64,000 nt of DNA, from assembly GCF_014023125.1 (NCBI RefSeq), contig NZ_CP048914.1, positions 1,268,698 through 1,332,697 on the forward strand, read 5' to 3'. Each line of letters opens with the position of its first letter. Position 1 is the stretch's first letter. The position numbers and the translations under genes were made by a program. The DNA is from Candidatus Xianfuyuplasma coldseepsis (GTDB lineage Bacteria > Bacillota_I > Bacilli_A > Izemoplasmatales > Izemoplasmataceae). Under the pieces are notes generated by a model, which ran no database searches, was not told the origin of the DNA, and saw only the letters and a program-made list of their open reading frames with translations. Shown in pieces: positions 1 to 8,876 of this stretch.

Positions 1-1193
1 AATTCAGATACTACTCCGATTAGTACGCCTACAAGCAATCCCATTACAATGGATACAAATGGTGCAAGCCCAAAGGCAAATCCACGGATGTTCATCACGA
101 TATCTTGAAATTCATATAACTCGGTTCCTTCACGGAATAAATCAATGAATAAAACATTAATAACTAAGGTAAATACAACAAACATAATCGCCGCAGAATA
201 GGTTCCTAGTTTTAATGTTTTAAAGGGGTTCTTACCTTCTTTTCCACGAACGAATAGGCTACCAATAATACTGGATAAGACACCAGCTGCAGCAACGGCG
301 AGAACAAACAAAATTCCTTGAATTCGATTATCGACTACTGATGTTGTCGTAAAAATTAGTGCTGCCATTGTTGCTGCTCCAATAATACTGGATACATAGG
401 ATTCAAGTAAATCACTACCCATCCCAGCAACGTCCCCGACATTGTCTCCAACATTATCAGCGATAACAGCAGGATTGCGTGGATCATCTTCGGGTATCCC
501 TGCTTCAATTTTTCCCACTAAGTCGGCGGCTACATCTGCAGCTTTGGTATAAATACCTCCACCAACACGACCGAATAAAGCAATGGATGAAGCACCGAGG
601 GAATATCCTGCAGCATAGGTAATAGCAACAAAGCTCGGTGTATTCATGAGCAATGCTAGAGCGATTACGAGTAATAATCCGAGTAATCCAAATCCAACAA
701 CACTCATCCCCATAACGCTTCCACCTTTAAATGCAACATCAAGGGCGCGAACCATCCCACCATCTTTTGCAGCAGTAGTGGTTCTGGAGTTGGCGTTGGT
801 TGCGGACATCATCCCAATTTGTCCGGCAATCAAACTAAAGAATGAACCGAGTAAAAATGCAAGTGTTGTAAAGACGGCATAGAATACGTCTGCATTGTCC
901 ATGTCCAATGATCCAAAGTTTGAACCAGAGTTTGCCGTTAATCCGGAGATGGTATCATATCCTAGATAGAATCCGACAAGAATAATAATGGATGTAACAG
1001 TAATGAACACGTAGATTACCTTGTGTTCACTCTTTAAGAACGCTTTAGCACCTTCTTTGATGTAGGAACTGATTTCGCGAACCCGTTCTTCCCCTTCATC
1101 AAAGGTCAGGATTTTGCGGTACAAATAAAAAGCATACCCTAACGCACCAAGTGCAACGATAATGCCCAATGTTAAAATCAAAAATGTGTTCAT
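1..1193 (-). CDS. hppA: membrane-bound proton/sodium-translocating pyrophosphatase (5' part, runs off the window)
   Basis: Integral-membrane pyrophosphatase that couples hydrolysis of PPi to ion export. The first ~397 codons are present and the C-terminal half lies beyond base 1. The start is the ATG at 1193-1191 behind AGGAGG. Seen: a hydrophobic N-terminus and several further membrane helices. At residues ~208-260 is the family signature GGGIYTKAADVAADLVGK, then PEDDPRNPAVIADNVGDNVG and DVAGMGSD, the acidic PPi/Mg-binding loops of this family. Two small differences from the usual text are Ala in DVAADLVGK (commonly DVGADLVGK) and Leu in SDLLES (commonly Phe). The residue that separates K+-dependent from K+-independent enzymes is in the missing half, so the pumped ion cannot be decided here. 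It has its own promoter and is divergent from the following lipoprotein gene. Confidence 0.95.
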   Translation of the reverse strand, partial: MNTFLILTLGIIVALGALGYAFYLYRKILTFDEGEERVREISSYIKEGAKAFLKSEHKVIYVFITVTSIIILVGFYLGYDTISGLTANSGSNFGSLDMDNADVFYAVFTTLAFLLGSFFSLIAGQIGMMSATNANSRTTTAAKDGGMVRALDVAFKGGSVMGMSVVGFGLLGLLLVIALALLMNTPSFVAITYAAGYSLGASSIALFGRVGGGIYTKAADVAADLVGKIEAGIPEDDPRNPAVIADNVGDNVGDVAGMGSDLLESYVSSIIGAATMAALIFTTTSVVDNRIQGILFVLAVAAAGVLSSIIGSLFVRGKEGKNPFKTLKLGTYSAAIMFVVFTLVINVLFIDLFREGTELYEFQDIVMNIRGFAFGLAPFVSIVMGLLVGVLIGVVSE

Positions 1194-1220
1194 ATTTTTC
1201 CTCCTAGTATACTTGATTTT

Positions 1221-1250
1221 ATTATACGTGGTGTACAGATTTAAAGTCAA
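1221..1250 (-). promoter_or_regulatory. promoter of hppA
   Basis: Read on the minus strand: TTGACT (1250-1245), an 18-base spacer, TATAAT (1226-1221), about 28 bases before the start codon. Confidence 0.8.
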
Positions 1251-1496
1251 GGCACTTTTCATCATTCCGTATTTAAAAAATTTACACAAAAGAAATTGAA
1301 TAAATGAGCGCTTGATGTACTTTCATATACTTTATAATGCGTATGCGAATGAACGCAATTAACTGCAACTTGAAGCGTTTTTATTGCATCTTACGAAAAA
1401 AATGCGTAAAATTCTTGATTTTTCGCTTTAAAGTGATAAAGTATATAAATACCCCCACAAAATTGTGTTGTGAACGACACTTATATATTTGCAATC
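1251..1496. other. AT-rich non-coding stretch between divergent genes
   Basis: Part of a 368-base gap (1194-1561). No convincing gene. A TATAAT at 1333-1338 is followed by AACGC...GCGTT TTTAT (about 1353-1385), which could be a very short transcript with a weak terminator, but the stem is only 5 bp and the -35 (TTGATG, 15-base spacer) is poor. An open frame runs through 1337-1561 into the lipoprotein gene, but it has no ribosome-binding site and precedes that gene's promoter. Confidence 0.4.
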
Positions 1497-1525
1497 TTGA
1501 TTTTTTCCATAGAATAGTGTATTAT
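1497..1525 (+). promoter_or_regulatory. promoter of the S41 lipoprotein gene
   Basis: TTGATT (1497-1502), a 17-base spacer, TATTAT (1520-1525), 37 bases before the ATG at 1562. Its position rules out an upstream start at 1337. Confidence 0.65.
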
Positions 1526-1561
1526 TTAACAACAAACATACATATGGAGAGGGTAGAAGAG

Positions 1562-4500
1562 ATGAAGAAAATTTTACTAGTAATGCTTACTGCTTTGACG
1601 TTGTTACTAGCAGCATGTACACCAAAAGATGTGACTGTAACATTTGATAGCGATGGTGGATCCGCTGTAAGTGAACAAACGATTCCAAGTGGTACGGAGG
1701 TTACTGAGCCAACGGATCCGGCAAAAGAAGGATTCGATTTTGAGTATTGGTACCTCGATGATGAGAGTGCCGCTTATGCATTTGATTCAAGCATTGATGA
1801 AGATATTACGTTAACCGCTAAATGGCGGGAATTAGAAACCTACACAGTAACCTTTGATGCCGATGGTGGCGACACCGTAGATGCGCAAAGTGTTACGGAG
1901 GGAGAAACTGCAACAGAACCATCTGCAATTGAGAAAGATGGCTATAACTTTGTCTATTGGTATAGTACCGATAGCGAAACCGCATTTGACTTCTCAACCA
2001 TTCTTGACGGTGATCTTACATTAACCGCTAAATGGGTTGAAAAAGATGTATTTACGGTGACATTCGATAGTTCTGGTGGAAGTGATGTAGTCGCACAGAA
2101 TATTGTGGACGGAATGACATCTACAGAACCCGATACTCCCGAACGTGAAGGATTTGACTTTTTATATTGGTACCGTAATGATGATTCTGTTGAGTTTGAT
2201 TTTGATACGGTAGTTGAAGAAGATATCACATTGTTCGCAAAATGGGATGCCAAAGTAGGATATACCATAACATTTGTATCGGAATATGGAGACGCGATTG
2301 ATCCCATTAATGTATACGAAGGAGACACGATTCCAGAACCGAGTGAGTTATTGGATTATTCCATGGAATTTGTGTACTGGTATACGACTAGTAAATTCCT
2401 TGAATATGATTTCTCGAAAACCGTTACGTCAGATGTAACGCTGAACGCATATTGGAGAGATAAAGAGGAGTATGAGGTTACTTTTAATACGCTTGGTGGT
2501 ACGGAAATTGATGCACAACAAGTACTTGATAATAACCTTGCAACAGAACCAGACACTCCTTATCGAGTTGGATTCATTTTTGATTATTGGTATACAGATG
2601 ATGAAAACACACCGTTTGATTTCACGACGCCAATTGTAGCGGATACAACGATCAACTCCAAATGGCAAGAAACCACAACACAAACGATAAACTTAGTAAG
2701 TGATGGTATCGTGATTGATACCGTGATGATTAACACAGGAGATGTATTAGATGGTGTTGATCAACCAGATGGTGGAACATCAACCTTTATCCATTGGTAT
2801 CTCACAGATGAATATGAACCGTATGAGTTTGGACATCCAATTGATGAAGATATCACTTTAAATGCCTTATGGGGTACGTATGCTGAAAGCTTAATGATTC
2901 CAGATATTATCGCATATGAAGCAAGTCTGAACGTCGAAGGTATTGCTCTTCCGACACCTCGAAGAGGAGCGGTAAATTCAACCGATATATCGTATGATAC
3001 TGATAGTCAGTATATCTCTGAATCAGGAATTGTATTACCTCTTCCTAATGAAGTATCAGAAGGCATAGTTGCTGTTTGGGAAGTGACGTTTAGTGAGGAT
3101 GGAGAAAGCATTACGAGAACATATGACATCCCATTACAACATGCACAACCGGTAATGATTAATGAAAGCCGCAATGTACCATTTGAAAATTTAACGACAG
3201 AGTATGATGTTGTTGATAGTGAATTAACATTGTACTTCGAAGAAGATGGATTTGTACCTTATGTTAAAATCAATGATTTCTTTGAATTACTGCAAGGGTT
3301 TATCGATCCTGCAGTTGAAATGACCTATACGTTTGGGGCAGATTCGTTAGAAATTTTCTATCAATATTATGATGAAGATGAAGATCATACATATGATTTA
3401 ATTTTAACGATTGATGCTACTGAAAATACCATATCAACAAATGACCCTGGTTTTTATTGGGCCTATATTTACACAACAGAAACGAATTATGGACGGCATA
3501 TTGAATATGTTCAAGATCATCCAGGTGAATCGTATCTAGAAGGTAGCGATGTGATCTATGATCTAGATGATTATAATATGGACATCGTTATGCATGAGGG
3601 AGAACTTGTATTGCCATTCTATATGGCAAATCAATTATTTGCTGGAAGTGCCTATTACAACGTATATTACAATTATGATGGCTTGTATGGTATTTATTCA
3701 TTACCAAGTTCAACCAGTAAAGAAATGCGTACCATCTCCAATAGTTCGATGAATGGGATGGATTTACCAGCGGATTTAATGATCCATACGTTTAATATGA
3801 TGGCATTCAATATGGATAACTTATATGGATTAAAAGATATCATGGGTGTGGATTCTTATTATGATGTGTTGTATCAAATGAAAGATGCGTTATTGGTATC
3901 CGATCCAGAAATGTTTGAAGTTGCTGTCAGAGACTTCCTGTTACAGGAAATTGATGAGCCACATACATCATACGGATATGATTCCTATTACAACACAACG
4001 ATGTATGGAGGACCCGTGACAAATACGTTAAGTGTTTATGGATCTCGATTTGTATCATGGTATTATGATGGACTATTAGATACCGATGATGCGATTGGAG
4101 CAAAATGGGGCGAATCAACAGATGGTTCATGGAATGTATCACGTCGACCAAATTACTGGTGGGTAAGTGATGATGTCGTCATGTTATCACTAGATGGATT
4201 TGTCACTAGTGATATGGAAGAAAGTGCAACCTACGATCAAACAATACCCGCAGATATGCTTGACATCACTGAGATCGCAGATGTCATGCCAGCGATCGCT
4301 CAAGGAAATAAATTCTTCTATTATAACAATGGTGATGACAGCAGCAATGTTGTAGACATTCTTGTTAAAGGTGTTGATGCTACGTATGTTGATACCTACA
4401 AAGCAGACTTGATAACAGCAGGATATACCTTGGTTCAAGAAACAACTACAGACGAAGGTAAAACGGATGGATATTACACCAAAACTGTTGGGGATACGAA

Positions 4501-5185
4501 TTATATGCTCGTTGTTCATTACGATACGGAATATGATTTGTTCCATGTTGGTGTTGGTGATAATGCTCCAACTTCGTATGGTGCCGCATGGCAAGTTCGA
4601 AATGAAGTGTATCCATTAATCGATGCCGATAGTGCTGTTTATATGGAAATGATGTTACAAGAAATCGAAGAAGAAAACCCCACATTCACGAATATTATTC
4701 TTGATATTTCATGGAATACAGGTGGAAATGTTGGAGCACTATACCGTGTTCTTGGATTTATTACCGATCAACCATTTGAAGTAAGTGGTATGGATGGTGA
4801 CACAGGTGGAGCATCAACGTATTATGTTGATATTACAGGTGTCCCAGACTATTCACATCTCAATTGGTATCTCTTGACAACACCAACCTCATTCAGTGCT
4901 GCAAACTCGTTGGCAAATATCTTTAAAGTCAATGATTTAGGTACAGTTATTGGTGTTCAAACCGGTGGTGGAGCTTGTTCAATTACACCGATTTTATTAC
5001 CAAATGGAACGGCGTTTACCATGAGTAGTAACAACATCAGTGCCTATCGCACAGGTAGTGGTACGGCGGAAGATCCATATGTCTATCATGATGTTGAGTT
5101 TGGTATTACACCAGACATCGAAATTCCGATAACTGATATTTTTACAACTAGTGTTTTACTTGATATTATCAATGGTTCTAATTAA
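1562..5185 (+). CDS. surface lipoprotein with six InlB-type B-repeats and a C-terminal S41 peptidase domain
   Basis: 1207-aa predicted lipoprotein. The start is the ATG at 1562 behind GGAGAGGGTAGAAGAG; the 75 extra in-frame codons upstream lack a Shine-Dalgarno site and a signal peptide. Residues 1-19 are a lipoprotein signal with lipobox LLAAC. Residues ~22-440 hold six ~70-aa Listeria-Bacteroides/InlB B-repeats (VTFDSDGGS..., ...EGFDFEYWY..., ...ITLTAKW); the sixth is diverged. The C-terminal third looks like an S41 (tail-specific/CtpA-type) peptidase: NIILDISWNTGGN (~1044-1056) and PTSFSAANSLANI with candidate catalytic Ser1110, then GTVIGVQTGGG. The Lys expected ~25 residues after the serine in CtpA enzymes is not visible in VIGVQTGGG, so a tricorn-like arrangement or loss of activity is possible. 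Expected outside the cell, anchored in the membrane. Confidence 0.8.
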   Translation: MKKILLVMLTALTLLLAACTPKDVTVTFDSDGGSAVSEQTIPSGTEVTEPTDPAKEGFDFEYWYLDDESAAYAFDSSIDEDITLTAKWRELETYTVTFDADGGDTVDAQSVTEGETATEPSAIEKDGYNFVYWYSTDSETAFDFSTILDGDLTLTAKWVEKDVFTVTFDSSGGSDVVAQNIVDGMTSTEPDTPEREGFDFLYWYRNDDSVEFDFDTVVEEDITLFAKWDAKVGYTITFVSEYGDAIDPINVYEGDTIPEPSELLDYSMEFVYWYTTSKFLEYDFSKTVTSDVTLNAYWRDKEEYEVTFNTLGGTEIDAQQVLDNNLATEPDTPYRVGFIFDYWYTDDENTPFDFTTPIVADTTINSKWQETTTQTINLVSDGIVIDTVMINTGDVLDGVDQPDGGTSTFIHWYLTDEYEPYEFGHPIDEDITLNALWGTYAESLMIPDIIAYEASLNVEGIALPTPRRGAVNSTDISYDTDSQYISESGIVLPLPNEVSEGIVAVWEVTFSEDGESITRTYDIPLQHAQPVMINESRNVPFENLTTEYDVVDSELTLYFEEDGFVPYVKINDFFELLQGFIDPAVEMTYTFGADSLEIFYQYYDEDEDHTYDLILTIDATENTISTNDPGFYWAYIYTTETNYGRHIEYVQDHPGESYLEGSDVIYDLDDYNMDIVMHEGELVLPFYMANQLFAGSAYYNVYYNYDGLYGIYSLPSSTSKEMRTISNSSMNGMDLPADLMIHTFNMMAFNMDNLYGLKDIMGVDSYYDVLYQMKDALLVSDPEMFEVAVRDFLLQEIDEPHTSYGYDSYYNTTMYGGPVTNTLSVYGSRFVSWYYDGLLDTDDAIGAKWGESTDGSWNVSRRPNYWWVSDDVVMLSLDGFVTSDMEESATYDQTIPADMLDITEIADVMPAIAQGNKFFYYNNGDDSSNVVDILVKGVDATYVDTYKADLITAGYTLVQETTTDEGKTDGYYTKTVGDTNYMLVVHYDTEYDLFHVGVGDNAPTSYGAAWQVRNEVYPLIDADSAVYMEMMLQEIEEENPTFTNIILDISWNTGGNVGALYRVLGFITDQPFEVSGMDGDTGGASTYYVDITGVPDYSHLNWYLLTTPTSFSAANSLANIFKVNDLGTVIGVQTGGGACSITPILLPNGTAFTMSSNNISAYRTGSGTAEDPYVYHDVEFGITPDIEIPITDIFTTSVLLDIINGSN

Positions 5186-5188
5186 GAA

Positions 5189-5204
5189 GCCCCTAGTTTA
5201 GGGC
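5189..5204 (+). terminator. short hairpin after the S41 lipoprotein
   Basis: GCCC C TA / TAGGGC hairpin starting 4 bases after the stop codon. It lacks a clear U-run, so at best a weak terminator. Confidence 0.3.
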
Positions 5205-5269
5205 ATGCAAATGGTTTATCGCAATTTAAAACTGTGAAAATGTTTACATACTAAAAAATGAAAGAAAGA

Positions 5270-5298
5270 TTGATTTTTACGGATTTAGTTGCTATAAT
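5270..5298 (+). promoter_or_regulatory. promoter of the Opp binding-protein gene
   Basis: TTGATT (5270-5275), 17-base spacer, TATAAT (5293-5298), followed by AAAGGAGAGAG before the ATG at 5342. Confidence 0.8.
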
Positions 5299-5341
5299 AT
5301 AAACAATCAAAAAAATATTTAAAAAAAGGAGAGAGAAAGTT

Positions 5342-8300
5342 ATGAAGAAGGTTTTAACCTTACTAGTTGCTGCTTTATTCGTGTTTACGTTAAGTGCATG
5401 TGATGAAGAAGCATTACTAGATTTACAGAATTCAATTGGTGACTTAGAGACTCAATTGGATGCAAGTGATGTAAGTATCGCTGACTTGGAAACTGCAAAT
5501 GCAGCATTACAAGATGATATTACTGCACTTGAAGCAGCGTTGGCTGAAGCGAATACTGCAAATGCTGATTTAGACCAAGAGTTATCTGATTTATCAGACT
5601 CGTTAGATTCAGTTCAAACCAGCTTTGCTGAAACTGTTGCAGCACTGCAAACTCAATTGGAAACTACTACTACAACATTTACAGAATCATTGAATGCTGT
5701 AGCAGCAGAATTAGGGGCATCATTAGATGATGCAAATGCATTGATTGCAAGCTTACAAGCTGAATTGGATGCGTCTAATGCTCAAATTGATGATTTATTA
5801 GCTCAACTTGCTGTTTATGAAATTCCGCTAATTGTTGGTCGGGATTATTATGAGCAAAACATTTATGAAGAGCTAGACCACAGTTTAACTGCATTTGACT
5901 TACAAGAAGGAGACATTACCGATCGATTAGTAATGACTTCACCTGGTTCATTTGATGAAGTAGGTACTTATACAGTTACATTCGAGGTTACTGACTCAGA
6001 TGGTAATACAGCTGATTATGAAGTAACCGTATTGGTTGGTGTTGATGATTTCTTCCCAGCAAATTATTTAAGTGGTGTTGATTTAGGTAAATTAGATACT
6101 GAAAACAAAGGCCGCGTATTTGCTGCATTGGAAAGATATTTACTTGAAAATGTTTATGGTGGAGTTCCACTATATACAGGTGCTAGCCGTGTAATGTATT
6201 CTGACCGTACTACCTTATATTCTCCACAATATAATGGAGTTATGGGATTTGGTACCGCATTCTCAGACTTTACCTTAGATGACTCGAATGTATTCATGTA
6301 CGAAGACGTTTATGGTAATGTCGATGAATATACTTGGCGTGCGTCATACCGTACAGATCCTGTTGGATTAAACCCATGGGTTATTGATGATGCTTCTACA
6401 TCAGACTTCATCGATTTATTCTCAGGAAGTTTATACACATTCTATTTTGATGCATCAAAAACAGGATATGAAATTAATGGTGACTTCGCTACTGGCGACC
6501 CAATCGCTGTTGATCCTGAAGTAATCAATGGACGTACCTATGCTACAACATGGCAAATTCCATTAAGAAATGACTTAGTATGGACATATCATCCTGACTT
6601 CGACGCGTCTGTATTACCTGCAGGACATGAAGTCTTAGATGCAAATGATTATCTATGGACATGGCAATATGCATTAGATAATGACTGGTTCCGCGCAATT
6701 GCTGGTGGAGGAGACTTTATTACCAATGGTGTTAAAAATGCAGCAGAATATGTTGCTGAAACAAAAACATGGGATGAAGTAGGATTAAAAGCCGTAGATG
6801 ATTATACTATCGAGTTAGAATTTACATCTTCAAAATCTATGTTTGATGTAAAATATAGCTTAGTAAACAACTGGCAACCAATCAACCAAGAATTATTTGA
6901 ATATTTACCTGCTGATGGTGCTGGATCTTATGGTACTTCACCTGAAACCGTTGCCAACAATGGTGTATATGTATTTGAAGAGTGGACTAGTGGACAATTC
7001 TTGTTCTTCTCGAAAAATCCAGATCATCCACATGCAGATATGTATAACTACACAGGACAACAATTCCGTTACATCGAAACAGATGAACAACGCTTTGAAG
7101 AATTCTTAGCTGGACGCTTAGAAAGTTCAAGTGTACCATCTGCTCGCGTTACTGAATTTGCTACTGACCCACGTGTCAAAACTGCGCCTGCTGCAACAAC
7201 TTGGCGTCTAATGATTAATGGATTCGGTACTGAAGCAGTTCGCGATCAATATATCGCTGACCATCCAGGTAGTGGTATTGCGGATGATTATGTACCAGAA
7301 CCAATCCTTCAATACTTAGAAATGCGTAAAGCATTGTATTATGGATTCGACCGTTACGAAGCTGCTGTTAATGTTGTTAAAACATACTTACCAGCATTCA
7401 CATATTTCGCATCTACATATTTCTTAGATGCTGAAGGTGGAATCTCTGTACGTGGTACGGAAGAAGGAGCTGCAATTCTTGATGACTTTGGTGGAGGAAC
7501 TTATGGTTACTCACCAGATGCTGCTGTAGCATACTTTGAAAGTGCTGTTGCTCGTGGTATTGCGGATGGATTCTACACCGCAGGTACTCCTGAAGCTTAT
7601 ACTGTTATTTCGTTAGATTTATACTATGCTTCAAGTGGTAACACAGGTGCTCAAAACATGGTTGCTGAATTGAAACAACAATACGAATCATTATTAGTAG
7701 ATGATGCTAACTATGTACGCGTTGTAATCAATGTAAACGATGTTGAGTTCCCAAATAACTATTATGATTACATGATGGTTGCTGCTATGGACCTTGGTAT
7801 TGGTGGTATTAGTGGTGGATTACTTGATGCACCTGGATTCTTAGATGTATTCCAAGATGACAACATTTCTGGATTTACACTAAACTGGGGTATCGATACA
7901 CACAGTGTTAACATTCCTGTTACCTATGTAAATCTTGATGGTGATACCGTATTTGAATTATGGTCCTACAACGCATTAGTTCAAGCATTGAATAACAAAA
8001 AATATGTACGAGATGGTGTACTACAATCTGTCTTTGATTCAAAAGATGAATTGATTGATGCATATCTTGATATGGCTGGAACTTCACGTGATTCCGCTAT
8101 GGATGGAGCTAACGTTGCTCTATACATCCTTGGAGACACAATGGAAAATCTAGCTGCTGATGCAGGAGTAGATGCTGTTACTGCAACAATTATTGTTACA
8201 GCTGATGGTGGAAACATCTTGTATGTTGTTCAAGAAGATGATGGTGGATTCGAATTATATGGTGATGGTGAATATGCACTATTTACCGATGCTGAAGCTG

Positions 8301-8551
8301 CAATTAAAGCTCATTCTGGATACCCATTAGGAAGTGTTGATGGACAATTAGTTGATGATGCTGCTATTGCTGGAAATGCATACCTAAGTGGTTTAGGATA
8401 TAGCACATTACAAGAAATCGCTGATGACACTGGTGCTCCAATTGATTATATGGAAGTATATGCTGTAACATGGGCTGGTAACTATACTGGATCCGATGCA
8501 TATGTTGTACTCCATATTGGAGATTACTTCGTTGGATGGGCTTGGTTATAA
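5342..8551 (+). CDS. oppA: oligopeptide ABC transporter substrate-binding lipoprotein with N-terminal coiled coil and Ig-like domain
   Basis: 1069-aa lipoprotein, about twice the usual OppA length (~550). Signal peptide with lipobox SAC at Cys20. Residues ~27-160 are a long Asp/Glu/Ala/Leu-rich heptad region (DLETQLDASDVSIADLETAN and similar), a predicted coiled-coil stalk. Residues ~162-232 form a DUF5011/bacterial Ig-like domain (DLQEGDITDRLV, GSFDEVGTYTVTFEVTDSDG). The SBP_bac_5 (OppA/DppA family) domain follows, with W/Y-rich segments such as TTWQIPLRNDLVW and DYLWTWQYALDNDW. A further ~150 residues at the end are unassigned. It is separated from the permeases by a strong terminator and has its own promoter, consistent with higher expression of the binding protein. 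Peptide specificity cannot be read from sequence. Confidence 0.85.
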   Translation: MKKVLTLLVAALFVFTLSACDEEALLDLQNSIGDLETQLDASDVSIADLETANAALQDDITALEAALAEANTANADLDQELSDLSDSLDSVQTSFAETVAALQTQLETTTTTFTESLNAVAAELGASLDDANALIASLQAELDASNAQIDDLLAQLAVYEIPLIVGRDYYEQNIYEELDHSLTAFDLQEGDITDRLVMTSPGSFDEVGTYTVTFEVTDSDGNTADYEVTVLVGVDDFFPANYLSGVDLGKLDTENKGRVFAALERYLLENVYGGVPLYTGASRVMYSDRTTLYSPQYNGVMGFGTAFSDFTLDDSNVFMYEDVYGNVDEYTWRASYRTDPVGLNPWVIDDASTSDFIDLFSGSLYTFYFDASKTGYEINGDFATGDPIAVDPEVINGRTYATTWQIPLRNDLVWTYHPDFDASVLPAGHEVLDANDYLWTWQYALDNDWFRAIAGGGDFITNGVKNAAEYVAETKTWDEVGLKAVDDYTIELEFTSSKSMFDVKYSLVNNWQPINQELFEYLPADGAGSYGTSPETVANNGVYVFEEWTSGQFLFFSKNPDHPHADMYNYTGQQFRYIETDEQRFEEFLAGRLESSSVPSARVTEFATDPRVKTAPAATTWRLMINGFGTEAVRDQYIADHPGSGIADDYVPEPILQYLEMRKALYYGFDRYEAAVNVVKTYLPAFTYFASTYFLDAEGGISVRGTEEGAAILDDFGGGTYGYSPDAAVAYFESAVARGIADGFYTAGTPEAYTVISLDLYYASSGNTGAQNMVAELKQQYESLLVDDANYVRVVINVNDVEFPNNYYDYMMVAAMDLGIGGISGGLLDAPGFLDVFQDDNISGFTLNWGIDTHSVNIPVTYVNLDGDTVFELWSYNALVQALNNKKYVRDGVLQSVFDSKDELIDAYLDMAGTSRDSAMDGANVALYILGDTMENLAADAGVDAVTATIIVTADGGNILYVVQEDDGGFELYGDGEYALFTDAEAAIKAHSGYPLGSVDGQLVDDAAIAGNAYLSGLGYSTLQEIADDTGAPIDYMEVYAVTWAGNYTGSDAYVVLHIGDYFVGWAWL

Positions 8552-8593
8552 GATAATCTTGTAGCTTGACCCGAACAAAAATAACATGAAATT

Positions 8594-8640
8594 GAACCCG
8601 TCGTTCAATCATCAAACGAACCTTGACGGGTTCTTTTTTT
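8594..8640 (+). terminator. terminator after oppA
   Basis: Stem GAACCCGTC / GACGGGTTC with an inner GTTC / GAAC pairing, then seven T. It lies between oppA and the permease genes, so it probably lowers read-through into oppBCDF. Confidence 0.85.
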
Positions 8641-8802
8641 ACCCTTAGAAATTGCTGCAACGACGACTACAATTGTGCTAGTAAATCAATTATTATTGAT
8701 GACATAAAAATTACCCGCCAACGACTAAATATAAATGTTTTGGCATTCAAAATAATCACAAAATAAAGAATCACTAGTACATAATTTTTTTATTCAACAT
8801 CA
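8641..8802. other. AT-rich spacer before oppB
   Basis: Rest of the 325-base gap between oppA and oppB. No open frame or strong structure seen other than the terminator before it and the promoter after it. Confidence 0.5.
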
Positions 8803-8831
8803 TTGTATTTAATATATATATATAGTATAAT
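8803..8831 (+). promoter_or_regulatory. promoter of the oppBCDF genes
   Basis: TTGTAT (8803-8808), 17-base spacer, TATAAT (8826-8831). A second TATAAT overlaps downstream at 8832-8837. Confidence 0.6.
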
Positions 8832-8876
8832 TATAATACTGGAAATTTTTTATTTTGTTAAAGTGAGGATGAAGTT

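Noticed and set aside
646-882. + strand open frame of 78 codons
   Set aside because: Antisense shadow of the membrane pyrophosphatase; low-complexity Pro/Thr/Ser sequence and no ribosome-binding site.
1337-1561. 75-codon N-terminal extension of the S41 lipoprotein
   Set aside because: It precedes the promoter at 1497-1525, has no ribosome-binding site and would bury the signal peptide.
1600-2880. CRISPR-like or tandem DNA repeats in the lipoprotein gene
   Set aside because: The periodicity of ~210 bases is protein-level (B-repeats) with strongly diverged DNA, not a nucleotide repeat array.
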